From Heliocidaris erythrogramma (lineage: Eukaryota > Echinodermata > Echinoidea > Camarodonta > Echinometridae), in the NCBI GenBank assembly GCA_025617745.1, contig CM046859.1:29253371-29317370 (forward strand): 64,000 bases of DNA, in the 5' to 3' direction. Shown here piece by piece: positions 1-11,877 of the stretch (position 1 is its first letter; every line of letters starts with the position of its first letter). A program made the translations under genes and the position numbers. The notes below the pieces were generated by a model. The model ran no database searches. It was not told the origin of the DNA and worked only from the letters and a program-made list of their open reading frames with translations.

Positions 1-2580
1 GACAGTTAACTGATATTCCATCATTATAATGACATAGCTCTGTCACTTTCTATCGATTTAAGGCACATTAACTTTTATGGCAATAATTCATTTTTGCATA
101 CGTAACAGTCAATCATTAAAAAATCCCAGAATATTTTCTAGTATTCTGTGGTGGATGAAGAAAGCAGGACAAGTCTTATACCAGATATATAGACTACATT
201 TTTAAATATCACAGAGATATTGTGTACAGACCCATGGTATCATCACATTTTAAACATACTCAATATTTTAGTTTGATTATCTCGACGAAAAATCAACGCC
301 ATATCGCTCATTGTAAATGATTTGAAATATTATTCACTTAAATGTCAATGCTGGTGACATACTACTTTCTTTGGAGAACTAAAGATATCATTTCGCAATG
401 TCGAGTTTCACCTTCAGAGGAATTTTAAATAAATCTTTCAGTCTCATCAAAAAATACGACAATTTTTATAAAACGTTTTCTCATTTTGTTTTGAAAATGT
501 AATCATTTCATGAATCCATAATCAAGATGTGTTTAAATAATATGACTTACATGACACCCTGTCTAATTCGGAGCTACGGTTGATATTAGAGAGAAGCGCG
601 TGCTTGGAGAGGTTACAGACGCGATCTATATGAAAACTCAACTGTATAACATTGACCTTAAAAAGCTGTTCCAATTTTTCTCATAACCATGAATAAGATA
701 AAAGGCAATTTGTCCAGGGAGACTTCGTGTGGGTATTATCCCTATTTACCGAGACTTAAAACATAAAACCTTCGGCTCAAGATTAACATGGATATTGAAA
801 CTTTGCAACGCTATGAGCAAAAGTGAGGCAATATTTTATAATTCGTCATTGATCTTAATAACTATTCCAGTGAATACCTCTAAGACATTTGTAAACAGAG
901 TAAAGGAAGCTAAATGGGGATTTCAAAATCCCGAGATTTCGTATTCCCAATCTCCGAGAGCTCATAAAACAGGAATAAATGAGAGAGACTGATGATCGAG
1001 AACTCACCTTTTGGTTCGGAAAAATAAATGACTTCGAATCAAAAACTTTAGATCAAACTTGACCGTATTTCATTTTTGTCACACAACTTAACTTTGTTTT
1101 TCTCACTAAGCTATTACCTGAACTTTAACACTTGTATTTCGTGCTGCTACTGCCCGTTGCCATCAAGGTGTCATTTATATCGCCTCATTAACCTGCTTTG
1201 GTCAAACCAATGGAGGAGATTAGTAAATTCCAGTAAATCAACTCACTGTTTCCACTTTTCAGTTTTCATTCATCTTTCTTGTACGATGCCATTCTCACGT
1301 GGCGTATCAAAGACCGCGTCAGTCGTTGACGCAAGCCTACGTCAGTAAATGACGCCCTCTGTTCAACCGGCATATGAGAAGTTTGTTCTCGGTTGACCAG
1401 TGCATGGCATTGCATTTTCCTTTGAAGCCTGCTGCACACAAGCGTCATTCGCCTGACGTAGGACGGCGTCAGCTTTTTTTTTGCTCTTTGACGCACCGTA
1501 TGATGGTATAATATGGTACAAAAATGATTACACAGTGAACAGTGTAAACAATGCTTTTAGTAACTACCGTATGCGCTAATTGCCTACACAGACTTGATTA
1601 GCGAAGGTAATGCCGCCTTGGGGACAACGGGCATTAGTTAAGCGATGTCAACCAGCACACTAAAATGAAAACCAAAGACGTAATATTTCGCAATACAGTC
1701 AACGTGCTAAGTGTATAGGTCTTTAAAATAGAGGGAGAAAAGGAAGAATGTATTTCGACAAATTAGACGATTCTTATAACTTCCCATCTCGAAAACTGTC
1801 TTTTAGTGACAATAGCTGATTTTATTATCGCCTAAGGAGAGCCAGAACAACAATAAACTCTTTCTACATTATCACGGCCTTCTGTCTCAGCAGACAATAA
1901 GTTCATATCTGCATTAGACCTTTGCTTATCAGACACATCGAGAGATACCCCTAATATCAGTGGACGCATAAATCGACAATTTGCAATTATATATATCGGG
2001 GGAGAATCTCTGCGAAATGAAGCATGAACGTCATCAATGTTCAAAAGTAGCCGCGTCGACGAATTCAAGATTTACTGTAACTGTCGTAACAAGAGGGGTC
2101 TATTTCTTTCTGCTTTTAAAAGCTTTTACAGTACCTCGCAATCTTTGTTCAAGGTGGTTGATTCCTAAACGCACCCTAGCAAAAATAATTTTTTTTTGCC
2201 ACTCTGGGATAAAGGATCATCAGGCTTTCCAATCATTTCAACGATAATTACAGTGAGATGTGCCTTTCCGTTTGAACTAATGTATGGTAGTAAAACCTCA
2301 TGAAAGGTAGATATCGAAGCAATCTAAAAATAACAAAATTATACGAAAGAAATAAAGTGATAATACAAGTGTGTTCAAATAGACAAGTTTTCATAAATAT
2401 CAGATGGAAAGTAGAGTATTATGAATAAAATAATGTACTTCACAATTATGTGGTGTTCCTATTCGAACGTTTAACATTTAAAAAAATACAAGTTTTCGTA
2501 TGTTTGTCAAAGTCCATACAATATTCAGCTCTTAAATGAATCAATCTGGATTCGTTTACAACAATAAATTAACGCACCAC
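1..2580. other. Non-coding stretch, no gene recognised
   Basis: This stretch has only short open frames (under 90 codons) with no recognisable protein motif. If the leader exon at 2599-2758 is real, this is the first intron of a minus-strand gene running off the left edge. The only structured part I can see is the imperfect inverted repeat at 1326-1473. Confidence 0.6.
1326..1473. repeat. Imperfect inverted repeat with CCTACGTCAG cores
   Basis: The arm at 1326-1358 (TTGACGCAAGCCTACGTCAG and on to AATGACGC) is matched in reverse complement by 1441-1473 (GCGTCATTCG, CCTGACGTAGG, GCGTCAG). About 80 bp separate the arms. Each arm carries two GACGC blocks flanking a CTACGTCAG core that resembles a CREB/ATF site. 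It is probably a small foldback element; no target duplication is evident. Confidence 0.5.
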
Positions 2581-2598
2581 TATATAAAAAAGGCTTAC

Positions 2599-2758
2599 CT
2601 TAAGAAAGTTTGATTCCAATCTTTCTGGTCCAGAGATGAAATACGAAGCAGACGATCAAAGATAGAAGGAGATGATCGCGATATTCAATCCGCGTGTCCA
2701 AGAGACGAAGGTTGGAAAGATCGATGATGCTCACCGAGTTCCACTGCCCCAAAATATT
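2599..2758 (-). other. Candidate first (5'UTR) exon of a minus-strand gene
   Basis: Reading the minus strand, a TATA box (2790-2784) is followed about 30 bp later by a stretch of about 160 nt that contains no ATG and ends in a strong splice donor, TTAAG|GTAAGCC (last exon base 2599, GT at 2598-2597). TATA box, ATG-free leader and consensus donor in the right order and spacing are what a non-coding first exon looks like. The start coordinate is inferred from TATA spacing and no initiator was confirmed. The protein would be encoded further left, outside or near the window edge, so its identity is unknown. Confidence 0.45.
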
Positions 2759-2759
2759 G

Positions 2760-3070
2760 CTTAACAACCTCCCCTTCCCGCGTTTTTATACCACTGCCAC
2801 CAGAATATTTGGTCTGTCGTCTGCTCTCTCCAAACAGCGCGCGGCGCATGTACATACCGCGTAACGTGCTGACGTACCGCCGCACTTTCACCACGCGATT
2901 ACTTTCCTTTGAAATCCCAGGTCCGCCTCGCACTCGCGCACTCGCAGTCAGCGCGGGAAACACATTTCTCATTTTCCATGCCAACGCTGTATCGTCTGCG
3001 AGCAAGTTTCCATCGGTTTGTTGCTCCGTGTCCAAGGAAATTATGATGACGTATGATTTGCGTAGGTGTA
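2760..3070 (-). promoter_or_regulatory. Candidate TATA-type promoter with CpG-richer upstream DNA
   Basis: TATAAAAACG reads on the minus strand from 2790 to 2781. The 250 bp upstream of it (2800-3060 on the plus strand) is clearly richer in G+C and CpG than the AT-rich surroundings (GCGCGCGGCGC, CCGCGTAACG, GTACCGCCGC, CCACGCGATT) and includes GCTGACGTA, which resembles an ATF/CREB site. A promoter is inferred from composition, the TATA box and the downstream leader with splice donor. Confidence 0.4.
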
Positions 3071-3837
3071 TGTAACGCTCTTGTATTGTATTAATAAGAG
3101 GGAGGGGCTTCGAAGGAAACTTGTAGCGAATGGGGACAGAGTTGCGGGGAAAGGAGCTTGAGCTACGTTTTCAACCCCTTTGCCACCAATCCTCTGTTGG
3201 AAGGAGAATTATAACTTGATAGAAATGAGATTTGAAGAAAGATGAAAGTGAATTTTCAAAATGACTATCACATGAATTCGTTTGATCTCTAAGGACATTA
3301 CTCTTTATTTAACAGTGCTCCTTCTTTTCCTTTCTTTTCCCTTTTTTAACCAACTGAACTCATTAAAAGTCAATTATTGTTGAAAGGATTTCTTCCGATA
3401 AAGGGCCGAATGTTGCTATAAGTAATTACCTTATCTAGTTATGCATTTGTTTAGAGTAAGCCGGGAGAGCAGTATATTCAATAGTAGAGGGGGAGGGAAG
3501 TTTAGGCTACTCGAGCAAGATATAACGACCTAATTACAAATGGACGAAATTAGGGGGAGTGGCTATCATTCCTGTTACTTCTCCCAAACTTTTAATTCTA
3601 AAGTTCTTTTCCTGCAAATTAAGGCTCCATTAAATGCTTCTAAATATAATTTTGCTGTAGAGTTACTTTTATTATTGTTAAAATGAATTAGCAACTGGTG
3701 AATAATATTTATTTATTTTATTGTAACACCACTCTCTTGTCTGGATAGATGTTGTTATTACAGTGCATGGTTGGAATGTCCGATGTGTGTGTGTGTTAAT
3801 TGGGTTTTTACAGACGTGTATCAATCAGATATGATTA
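3071..3837. other. Intergenic, nothing recognised
   Basis: AT-rich sequence lying upstream of the candidate promoter. There is no ORF or repeat that I can classify, apart from a short (GT)n run at about 3784-3797. Confidence 0.5.
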
Positions 3838-3972
3838 TTTACGTCTGGGACCGACCTTTAACGTCACCATCCGAAAGACGTGACTCAGTCTCGAACCTGG
3901 GGTCCGCTGAATCAGTTTGTAACTTCCACTGGTAGCTGGATTACAGGCGCACGTCACAACGCCCAGTTGTTT
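3838..3972 (-). mobile_element. SINE with SRP (7SL) RNA-like segment
   Basis: On the minus strand 3967-3903 reads GGGCGTTGTGACGTGCGCC, then TGTAATCCAGCTACC, closely following the Alu-domain start of SRP RNA (GGGCG, GGTGGCGCGTGCC, TGTAGTCCCAGCTAC). Next come GGAAGTTACAAA, a B-box-like GGTTCGAGACT (3896-3886) and a tail reading CTTTCGGATGGTGACGTTAA. The unit is short, has no terminator and runs into a dispersed-repeat style tail, so I call it a 7SL-related SINE rather than a functional SRP RNA gene. Confidence 0.5.
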
Positions 3973-6900
3973 CACACCCAAACCTTTTAAAGTGGAGGTG
4001 ATGCTGTTCCCTGATCATTGACGATTTATTTCGTAATTGAGCGCGCCAAATTATATCCATATTTAGTGTGAGGAAGGACTTCCAAGTCAACGATCAATTA
4101 GATAAAGTGACTAACAGATGGATAGTTTCATAATGGAGATGGCGAAAGATAAATAGATGGGTGCATATAGATAGAAATGCGTAATTATTTGCCAGGTAGA
4201 TGGATCCGAACAAATATTCATATATTATGTACCTCGCTAGATGAATCAAAATAAAGATTTTACATGGGTAAATAGAGTGTGTAAAGAGGAAGAGAAAAGA
4301 GGGAGGGAGAGAGGAAGATAGATATATAAGTAGATAGATAATACAAGGGAGATTACAATGTTATGCTTGCTTGCGTGTGTGGGTGTGCGTAAGTGTGTGT
4401 CTGGTTAGGTGTGGGTGGGTGGGTGTGTGTGTGTAAAGGGAGAGTAAGAAGAAGGAAGAAACAGAATTAGATATAATGGATAGATAGAGCAAAGTAGACA
4501 TAGATAGATAAATTACGTACATAGACAGTGGGACAAGCAGATATTATATAGATGCACTTGTTCAAATCGATAATAAGCAATGTTTGCCATAACCACTTGA
4601 CAGCCAACAATACAACCATGAACAACTTTTCCGCTTTTCAAATGTAAAATGAAATTGTCTAAAATCCACATTTTAATGCCATTATGAATTGACAAAGTCA
4701 AGGCTTAGATGATAAACTATGATGATATTCTAATGTATAAAAAAGTGAACATTATTGTTATCCCACGTTGCTAGGTATACCTTCACTTTTCCGCTTGGTG
4801 TATCGCAGTTCACACCACCAACAATGCTTTCCTGTAATAATACATGAATTATTTAAGAGAAATAGAATGGAATATGGCACCCTATCTCGGAGTAACAATG
4901 CATCGCCATCCAAAATGAAAAACTAATTTTCACGATTAAAATGGAAGCATAGTCCGATATGGTAAGCAAGACAAGGTCCTAATAATACACAGTCTGTATT
5001 CCACCTCGTGGATATAACATGTATGATGTCGTTTACTACTGTTAAAGGTATAGCCATTTCAGACAAAAATGAAAATTATTCATTTGGATTTTGTCTTAAA
5101 ATGCTTAAAGGACTTTGGATGTGTTGAAGTAAAATACTTATCGTTTATAGTGTGAAAGATAATCATCAGTTCTTGTAACGTGACCGCAATTCTAGAGAAA
5201 CTTGTTCATATTTACTGAATCGTTTATCATGCAGTACAGTCATGTCTAGTTTTCAATATTCAATAATTTTATCAAAATAACAAAAACTTGTTCGAAATCA
5301 AATACAATGAATAGCGCAACTCTCATTTGAACACGAAGATCCAAAACTTGTTCAAGTACGTCGGGACTACTAGCTTGATATCCCCTATCTTTATTTGCTC
5401 ATTATTCCGCTAAATATAATTGTACAACCAAAACCAGTTTGATGAAATGATACCTTGTGTGTGTGTTTCAAATAAGACCTTCTCCTTCATATTTAGGTTT
5501 AAATACTGTCACTTAGTAACTACTTTTCTGTTTAGCCGAACAGACTGCAGAGGAATAGAGTAAGATAGAGAGAGGGGGAGATGGGGAGGGAGAGAGGAAG
5601 AGAGGAAAGGAGAGGGAGAAGCGATTATGAAAATCAACATCACTGTGATGATAAGCGAACCTTGGATCACAGATAGAGAGGGAGAGAGAACAGGTTATAA
5701 AAAGGGGAAGAGGGAAGGAAGATTAGGGAGGAAAAAAGGGAAAAGAAAAGAAAGAAAAGAGAGACCAAAGGAAGATGAAGACATGGAGAGAAGAACCTGG
5801 GGTGGGGGAGATGGAACAGAATGTTTTAAGTGCACAATTGCAGAAAGGAGGAATGGGATTTTTAAAGCTTGGGATAATTTTTTCTCATTCGCAGGTGGGC
5901 CAAAAGGCTTGTTTTTATCATAATAATGGGTTGAACCATTTATTTGTTCTATCAGTTGCATGATCAAAATTACACAACACTTTTATCAGTTAAATTAATT
6001 CGCGTCTCTGTTCTTTCTTGCTGTTTACTCTGATGAGTGCAAGACGGAAAGTTTCAGTATGTCTCTATTCAATGCTGTTCATGAAGAATAACATGTTACC
6101 ATTAAGCAAACAGGGACACAATGGCTCTAGGTACATACAGATGAAATGTGTATCCGAGGGCATTTTGTTTCGAACCTGGGAACCTCCCAGTTTGGAAACC
6201 AATGTTCTATTAAAGTAACCGTCGTGACCTCTTTCTCAAAAGAGTTGTGGCGATAATTTTTTTTTCTCTCTCTGAAAAAAACTGGGGATGTTGTTCTTCA
6301 ACACAAGATGTATACTTTGATTAAATGAAAGGTGATAAGGTCGTAAATTACTCTTTTGACGCTTGGTGAATTCCAGAAAGTATCTACCCCATTTAACTCC
6401 TTTTCTATATAATTGAATATCGGACTATTTGTGGCTGAAACAAGAGTAAACCAGTATTTTTTTTGTAATAGAAAAGGGAATCTGTTTTTAACGAACGCTT
6501 ATTGATATGTAAAAGGGTTGGTGTTTTATAGGGATGAATACGTTTCAAGTAGACCGGGCAAGTGTCCTACATGCATTTCGCCGTGATGGCTGGCCTAGCT
6601 TTCTCCTGTTGATTCCCCCCAGAGGCACGTTAGACATCCGGAAAAGCCCTGTGTCGTGAACGAGGCTAACCACTCGAGCGCGCTGATGCCAATCGTGTCG
6701 ACGTTTCGCAAGTTTTTCGTTTTGTTTGTTTCTTACATCTAAACCTTAATTTCCAAGGAAAAATAATCTTCCAGATTGACGCAAAGTTAATGGAGACGCA
6801 GGAGAGAAATGGAGACGTTGTTGGATAGAGAAAGGCATTGTGACTGAATTTACCATAATGACCTCATGGTGATTATGGTGGAAATACTCCAGCGGGGATG

Positions 6901-7964
6901 AAGATGGTGCATACGTTTTGAGTATGAAAGAATCTATAATGACAGGGATAATATCTGTAGTTTTTTGTCGTAGTCACTGCACCCATGGATGGTTGTCATG
7001 TTAATCTCATTATGAGAATTAATCGCAAAGCCCATTTACTTTTTTTCATTTCAATAAGGGCCCCATGGCATTCTTTAAGCTCGCGTATTCAGCCTATGAC
7101 TTGTATCATTTCAAAGTTTCAAATAAAAATTAGCAGTAGCTACTGTCGTCAAACTCTGCTCTGACAAGAACATCCTCGTTGGAGATCAAACGTGGCCCTT
7201 AATGAAAACCGAACTTCATTTTGTCATCCCCAGTGATTCCGCATTATCAAAATTGATCTGAGCGACTGTTATCGAGACCTCTACGATGTGATGTCAGTGC
7301 AAATCTAAATTGATTCTCGTTATTGGTATAGCATTGGCGGTCGTTGTACTCTATCAGGACATTTCCTTTCTGCGTTCTTCATTCATTGCGAGGGGAGTTC
7401 ATTTCAGGAATAACAACGTCACTCGGGTATATTGATTCATAAAAGAGTTTATTATTATCTGTAATAGATTGATAAAATAAAAATCATGTTCTGAATATTT
7501 GGCCTCCCACTTAGTTTTGAATTCCATAAACACGCCACATTTTCATTACTGTGTCATTTGTTCGATAAACGAAATTTGCCTCCTCCGCTTTATTGACTTT
7601 TTCGTCGTCGTCTTCTTCTTCTTCTCCTTTCACCATGTTCACTATGGTATTTGGTCCCTACAGACGTAGGCCTGTTTGGTCTTTATTGCCGATTATTGAT
7701 CTGTGTGTTCCACTTATTGATAAAAATAATTATGGATTTTCCTCCAGGAAGTTCCTTCCTACATCCTTTCAAAGACGATAAGCTATGCCCAAGGATTGGC
7801 AATATATTTAAACACGCGTAAAATCTTAAATATTTATTTGATTACTCTTCCGATACCCATGGTCTTTATTCCTATTTTTTAAAGGCTAAATTAGATTAAG
7901 AGTGGAGACTTTGTGCAAAATATAATTATTCACACGTCAGTTTGGTTTTGTACTTATCTTTTCT
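3973..7964. other. Intergenic DNA with simple repeats
   Basis: No gene recognised. GT-rich simple sequence lies at about 4370-4437 and purine-rich (GA/GGA) sequence at about 5552-5800; the purine tract produces a spurious Lys/Arg/Glu-rich reading frame. A possible tRNA-derived remnant (GTTCGAAA box, minus strand) lies near 6165-6215, and another near 6630-6700 has an A-box-like CTCGAGTGGTTAG on the minus strand. Both are too decayed to call with confidence. Confidence 0.45.
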
Positions 7965-8335
7965 GATATTAGCCGTGAAGCCATATGGTTATTTGTTTTC
8001 CATATCTGTACAATTTGATATAATTATGCGAATCATGAAATTAGCTCAATTATCCCTCAATATATTCCTGACATACATTCGCTATGCTTCGTTCTGCCTT
8101 TTTTTGTTATCGGTTAGATTAAATTAGGAGTACAAACGCTGTATTTCAACCTTGTGTAACCTTTTATCTTATCGGATATTAGCCCTAAATTTTTTTCATG
8201 TGTTTTCAGTATATATCCAAATTGATATATGGGAATCATTGAACTAACTCAATTAGCCCTAAGTTTTTATCATGTGTTTTCAGTATTCATGCAAATTGAT
8301 ATATGAGAATCATTAAACCAACTCAACATATTTCT
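7965..8335 (+). repeat. Degenerate tandem repeat, about 75-bp unit
   Basis: Two good copies (8178-8252 and 8253-8327) share ATTAGCCCTAA, TTTT, CATGTGTTTTCAGTAT, AAATTGATATATG, GAATCATT and AACTCA in the same order. A third, more diverged copy starts near 7965 (ATATTAGCCGTGAAG, GTTTTCCATATCTG, ATTTGATATAATTATG, CGAATCATGAA). The array is local and non-coding. Confidence 0.65.
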
Positions 8336-9224
8336 GATATACGTTTGGGTGTAACAGCCCCCCTTCTGTTCTCGCATGCTTTACACAAAACTATATTCGT
8401 GGTCATCTTGACCATATGCCTCCAAAAAGGCTATCGGACAAGTGAAGTGATTAAATATAATGAATATAGAATGTTTAATATATCAACAACCCCTTGGGAA
8501 TATTCTTTTTAAAATTCTTTTTACATATCGATGAAACACATACTTTTGATCGTCATTATTCAGTTAATACACTTTTTTTATGGAGGGGGGGGGGGGTGCA
8601 GATTTCAATTTATTAGACATTAAACTGAAGACACAATCCTCTAACAACTACGCAGCGTAGAATTGATAGCATATTTCAGTCCAATAATTCTTTTCCTTTT
8701 ATCTTAATGTCCAGTATGTGGAGTATGAAACAAACTAACTACCCTTTACCTTCAAACATAGTATGTGAAGTATGAAAATGTACTACCGTCGTTTATTCAT
8801 GCGCTATTGTTCACATAAAACCTGTTACACATTCTTTCCTCTCCGTTAAATTCCACAATATTGCCTCTTGCATGTGTGTTCCCCAGGGGACCATTATTGG
8901 AACCCCCTTTTTCAATGATTTATCCAATATATTGTCAGTTGCGAAAATACATGATATTAGCTTTCAAAAATGACGTCTGATTATTTCATTCACGTGTTTG
9001 TGAACATACCCAATACAAACTAACTGTATGTGCCCATCATAGTGTTGCTTAATTGGAAAATGGTATCATTCTTGGAAAAACCTGAATGTCGGGTAAAGGT
9101 TGAAAACTATTTACCTTTGTAGCATATTTAATACTATCTGTATAAATCTTATTTATGAAAAAAAAAAGAATTGTAAAGGATTTCTAGTAACTCGATCTTA
9201 ATAGTTCGCGTTCTGCCTAAATTG

Positions 9225-9285
<61 letters not shown>

Positions 9286-10464
9286 TATATTTATACACGT
9301 GTCTCTTCAGCACAGCACACACCAATTTCAACTTTTTAAAAAGAATTAGAGAATCAGCATATTCGTAGATAGCGATTTATCGAGTTCTCTTCTTCTCATA
9401 CATGTGCGTCACTAAACAATTTTGAAATAGAAAAAAAGACATCAGATTTTCCAATTTGCCGACTAGAGGAAAAAACGGGTTGTCGGATTTCCACATTAGC
9501 TGACAGGCGTTCAATTCCCCCTACCCAACAAGCAAAAAAGGTCGGTTTTCATGGTTTTTGCAATTTGCCTACAGACCGAAAAATGTCGGATTTGCCACCC
9601 CCATAACCCCTCTATCGATTATCTATTTTTATAGTTTTATTTCTCTCTCTTTCTCTTTTTGTCTTATTTTTGTTTTGTCATACGAAGTTGAAAGGGGAAG
9701 GGAAAGTGCCCCTAACATTATGCCTATTATTATCTATCTCACGAAACCTAATTGATTTTCTTTATTCAGCACTGTTCCTCTTCAGCGAACATGCTGTTAC
9801 TAATAATTTTTCTTTTTATTATCATCACCATTATCGATATCATCGATGTTGTATTTACGTCATCATTTTTTTATTGGATGTTGGTCTTAAGGAATAAAGG
9901 AAAGTGCATATTTCCCCTATCTTTTTATTTGGTAAATATAGATTGACATTGCCGCTGTCTGAATCATGTTCGTGCTTCATGATTTTAGCGATGAATACAG
10001 TGAAGTTTGTTGATCGATAACGCTCGCTATCAAAACTCTTATAATAATATCATCAATGATTTTAACGTTATGAACTACAAAACACGGAGTAAAATCAATT
10101 GAAATCAAATCGATTGTCGTTGCAAGCCTTGATAGGAAACTGTTGAACAAGTGGATGAAAATAACATGTCGAATGTTCAGAGAATAAAATAACTGTTAGT
10201 TCTTTCGTTTGGACAAGGAGTTTGTTGCTTAGATGAGATTCTGTTATTGTTATGTGCATCGAAACATAGATGTGTCAGATATCATCTTCGTGGTTTCCTA
10301 TATGAATTCCCACGGAAATATAAGAAGTTGCATTTCAACATGTTCCATGTAAACTTTTAAAGAAAAAGAGTCTGTGATATGACCCCACTCTTTCATTACC
10401 TAAAGTAGGCCTACGCACGTAGATGTGCATACAATTATAATGCACACACAACTGGGCGAGGGTT
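8336..10464. other. Intergenic, no gene recognised
   Basis: Outside the AT microsatellite there are only short frames. A poly-G run lies at 8584-8596. No splice-bounded coding segment or classifiable repeat was seen. Confidence 0.45.
9224..9281. repeat. (AT)n microsatellite
   Basis: An almost uninterrupted AT dinucleotide run of about 58 bp. It accounts for the Ile/Tyr repeat frame on the minus strand, which is not a gene. Confidence 0.9.
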
Positions 10465-11105
10465 TTAAAGGTCCACTGCAACCCAAATGCAAGTTGATTT
10501 CTGTTGATGTGTAACTCATAATTTGTTATTTATACATCTAAATATGTTCCATAGATTTTTTAAAATATTTTTGAAAATTATTTTCTCAAACTTGCTAAGC
10601 TCCACCCTAAAAAATGCTCTAGATCTCATTCCTGCAGTGACATCATCTGTCAATCATTAGTGAGCTAAGGAGAGACAGTGGTATGTAGCTTTGCCAGAGA
10701 TGACCATCTGTTCTAATAGACCATACAATTCCTACATAGTAGTTGCTATGTCAGACATGCTGTAGCATCACTAGCAAAAGAATGGTAATTAGGAGGTATT
10801 GTTCGAAAGCATGCAATTCTATGGTGAGCATGCTGTGCTGAGCTGGGGGAAGTTACATTCCACTGTCTATTGTAGAATGTTAGTGTAGCTGACTGATGAT
10901 TGACAGATGATGTCATTGCAGGAATGATATCTGGAGCTTTTTTTAGGGTGGAGCTTAGGAGGTTGGAAAAATATATCAAAAAATATTTAAAAATCTATGA
11001 ACATATTTAGATGTTTGAACAACAAAATATTAGTTGTATGCATCCCTGCACATCAACAGCAAAAAACTTGCATTTGGGTTGCATTTGGTTGCAGGGGCCC
11101 TTTAA
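10465..11105. mobile_element. Foldback MITE, TTAA-flanked, 641 bp
   Basis: The ends are inverted repeats: left AGGTCCACTGCAACCCAAAT, right (reverse complement) AGGGCCCCTGCAACCAAATG, each bordered by TTAA (10465-10468 and 11102-11105). The arms stay complementary for about 200 bp or more; for example CTAAGCTCCACCCTAAAAAA pairs with the same motif near 10935-10960, and GACAGTGGTATGTAGCTT with AAGTTACATTCCACTGTC. A TTAA target with AGG...CCT ends suits Kolobok- or piggyBac-type non-autonomous elements (inference). There is no transposase frame. Confidence 0.8.
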
Positions 11106-11353
11106 GAAACCACTCCCAAGTGCGAATTTAAATCCTGGCCACCTTGCATCGGTGGTTGACGCCGGATACCGACACCAAGACAATCTACTAAGAATAAGTA
11201 TACATATTTTTAAAAGTTTCTTTTATACATCCGTTAGCTATGTACAGTGTGTGTCTCTATTTGATAAAGTATTGACACCTAATGTCATTAAACTCATTGA
11301 CAACGACTTTAATTTAAAAAAAAAGACAATATATGTATTAAAAGGTTTCGTTA

Positions 11354-11877
11354 CTGTTTTCACGAAGTGACGGATGAGCGCGCAACTAAAAGAAAGATAG
11401 TTTTTAATAAATTGCTTTCAAAGTTTTAAAGCATAATCTCAACCTCTTGAATGTATGAAGGGTGAATAAATTTTATATCCTGGGGTAGATCATATTTCAA
11501 TGTTTAGTTCTATGTTAAATCATTTGCATAATTTTCTATATGTTGGGGGAAAATGAGCTGGAAATATAACCGTCATTTCGTGATAACACAAAGTCAATTC
11601 AAGGACGCGCTCGTTTTTGTTTTCACGAAGTGACGGATCTCAGCCGCGCACGTAAAACATACGGGACGGCTATAAGCCATCACTTCGTGAAAACAGAAAA
11701 CCCTTATACTCGGTAGTTTCTTGTTGACGTTATCATCATAGTTACATAATTAGACATGGTCTGAAACTTTGTGAGGTTCAAGATGTTAGTGAATGATGCC
11801 TAACACTGCAAAAAAAACCTCAAAATTGAAGGAAAAAAATGCGATTTTCCTCATTACCTTCACGTCGTGAAAACAGG
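11354..11877. mobile_element. Four-fold palindromic motif cluster (nested foldback)
   Basis: GTTTTCACGAAGTGACGG occurs forward at about 11356 and 11619, and its reverse complement (CACTTCGTGAAAAC, or CACGTCGTGAAAAC) at about 11681 and 11861. The outer pair bounds 524 bp and the inner pair bounds a 78-bp unit. Further inverted GC blocks (GAGCGCGC at about 11376, GCGCGCTC-like at about 11605) support a composite foldback, perhaps one element nested in a relative. Confidence 0.6.
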
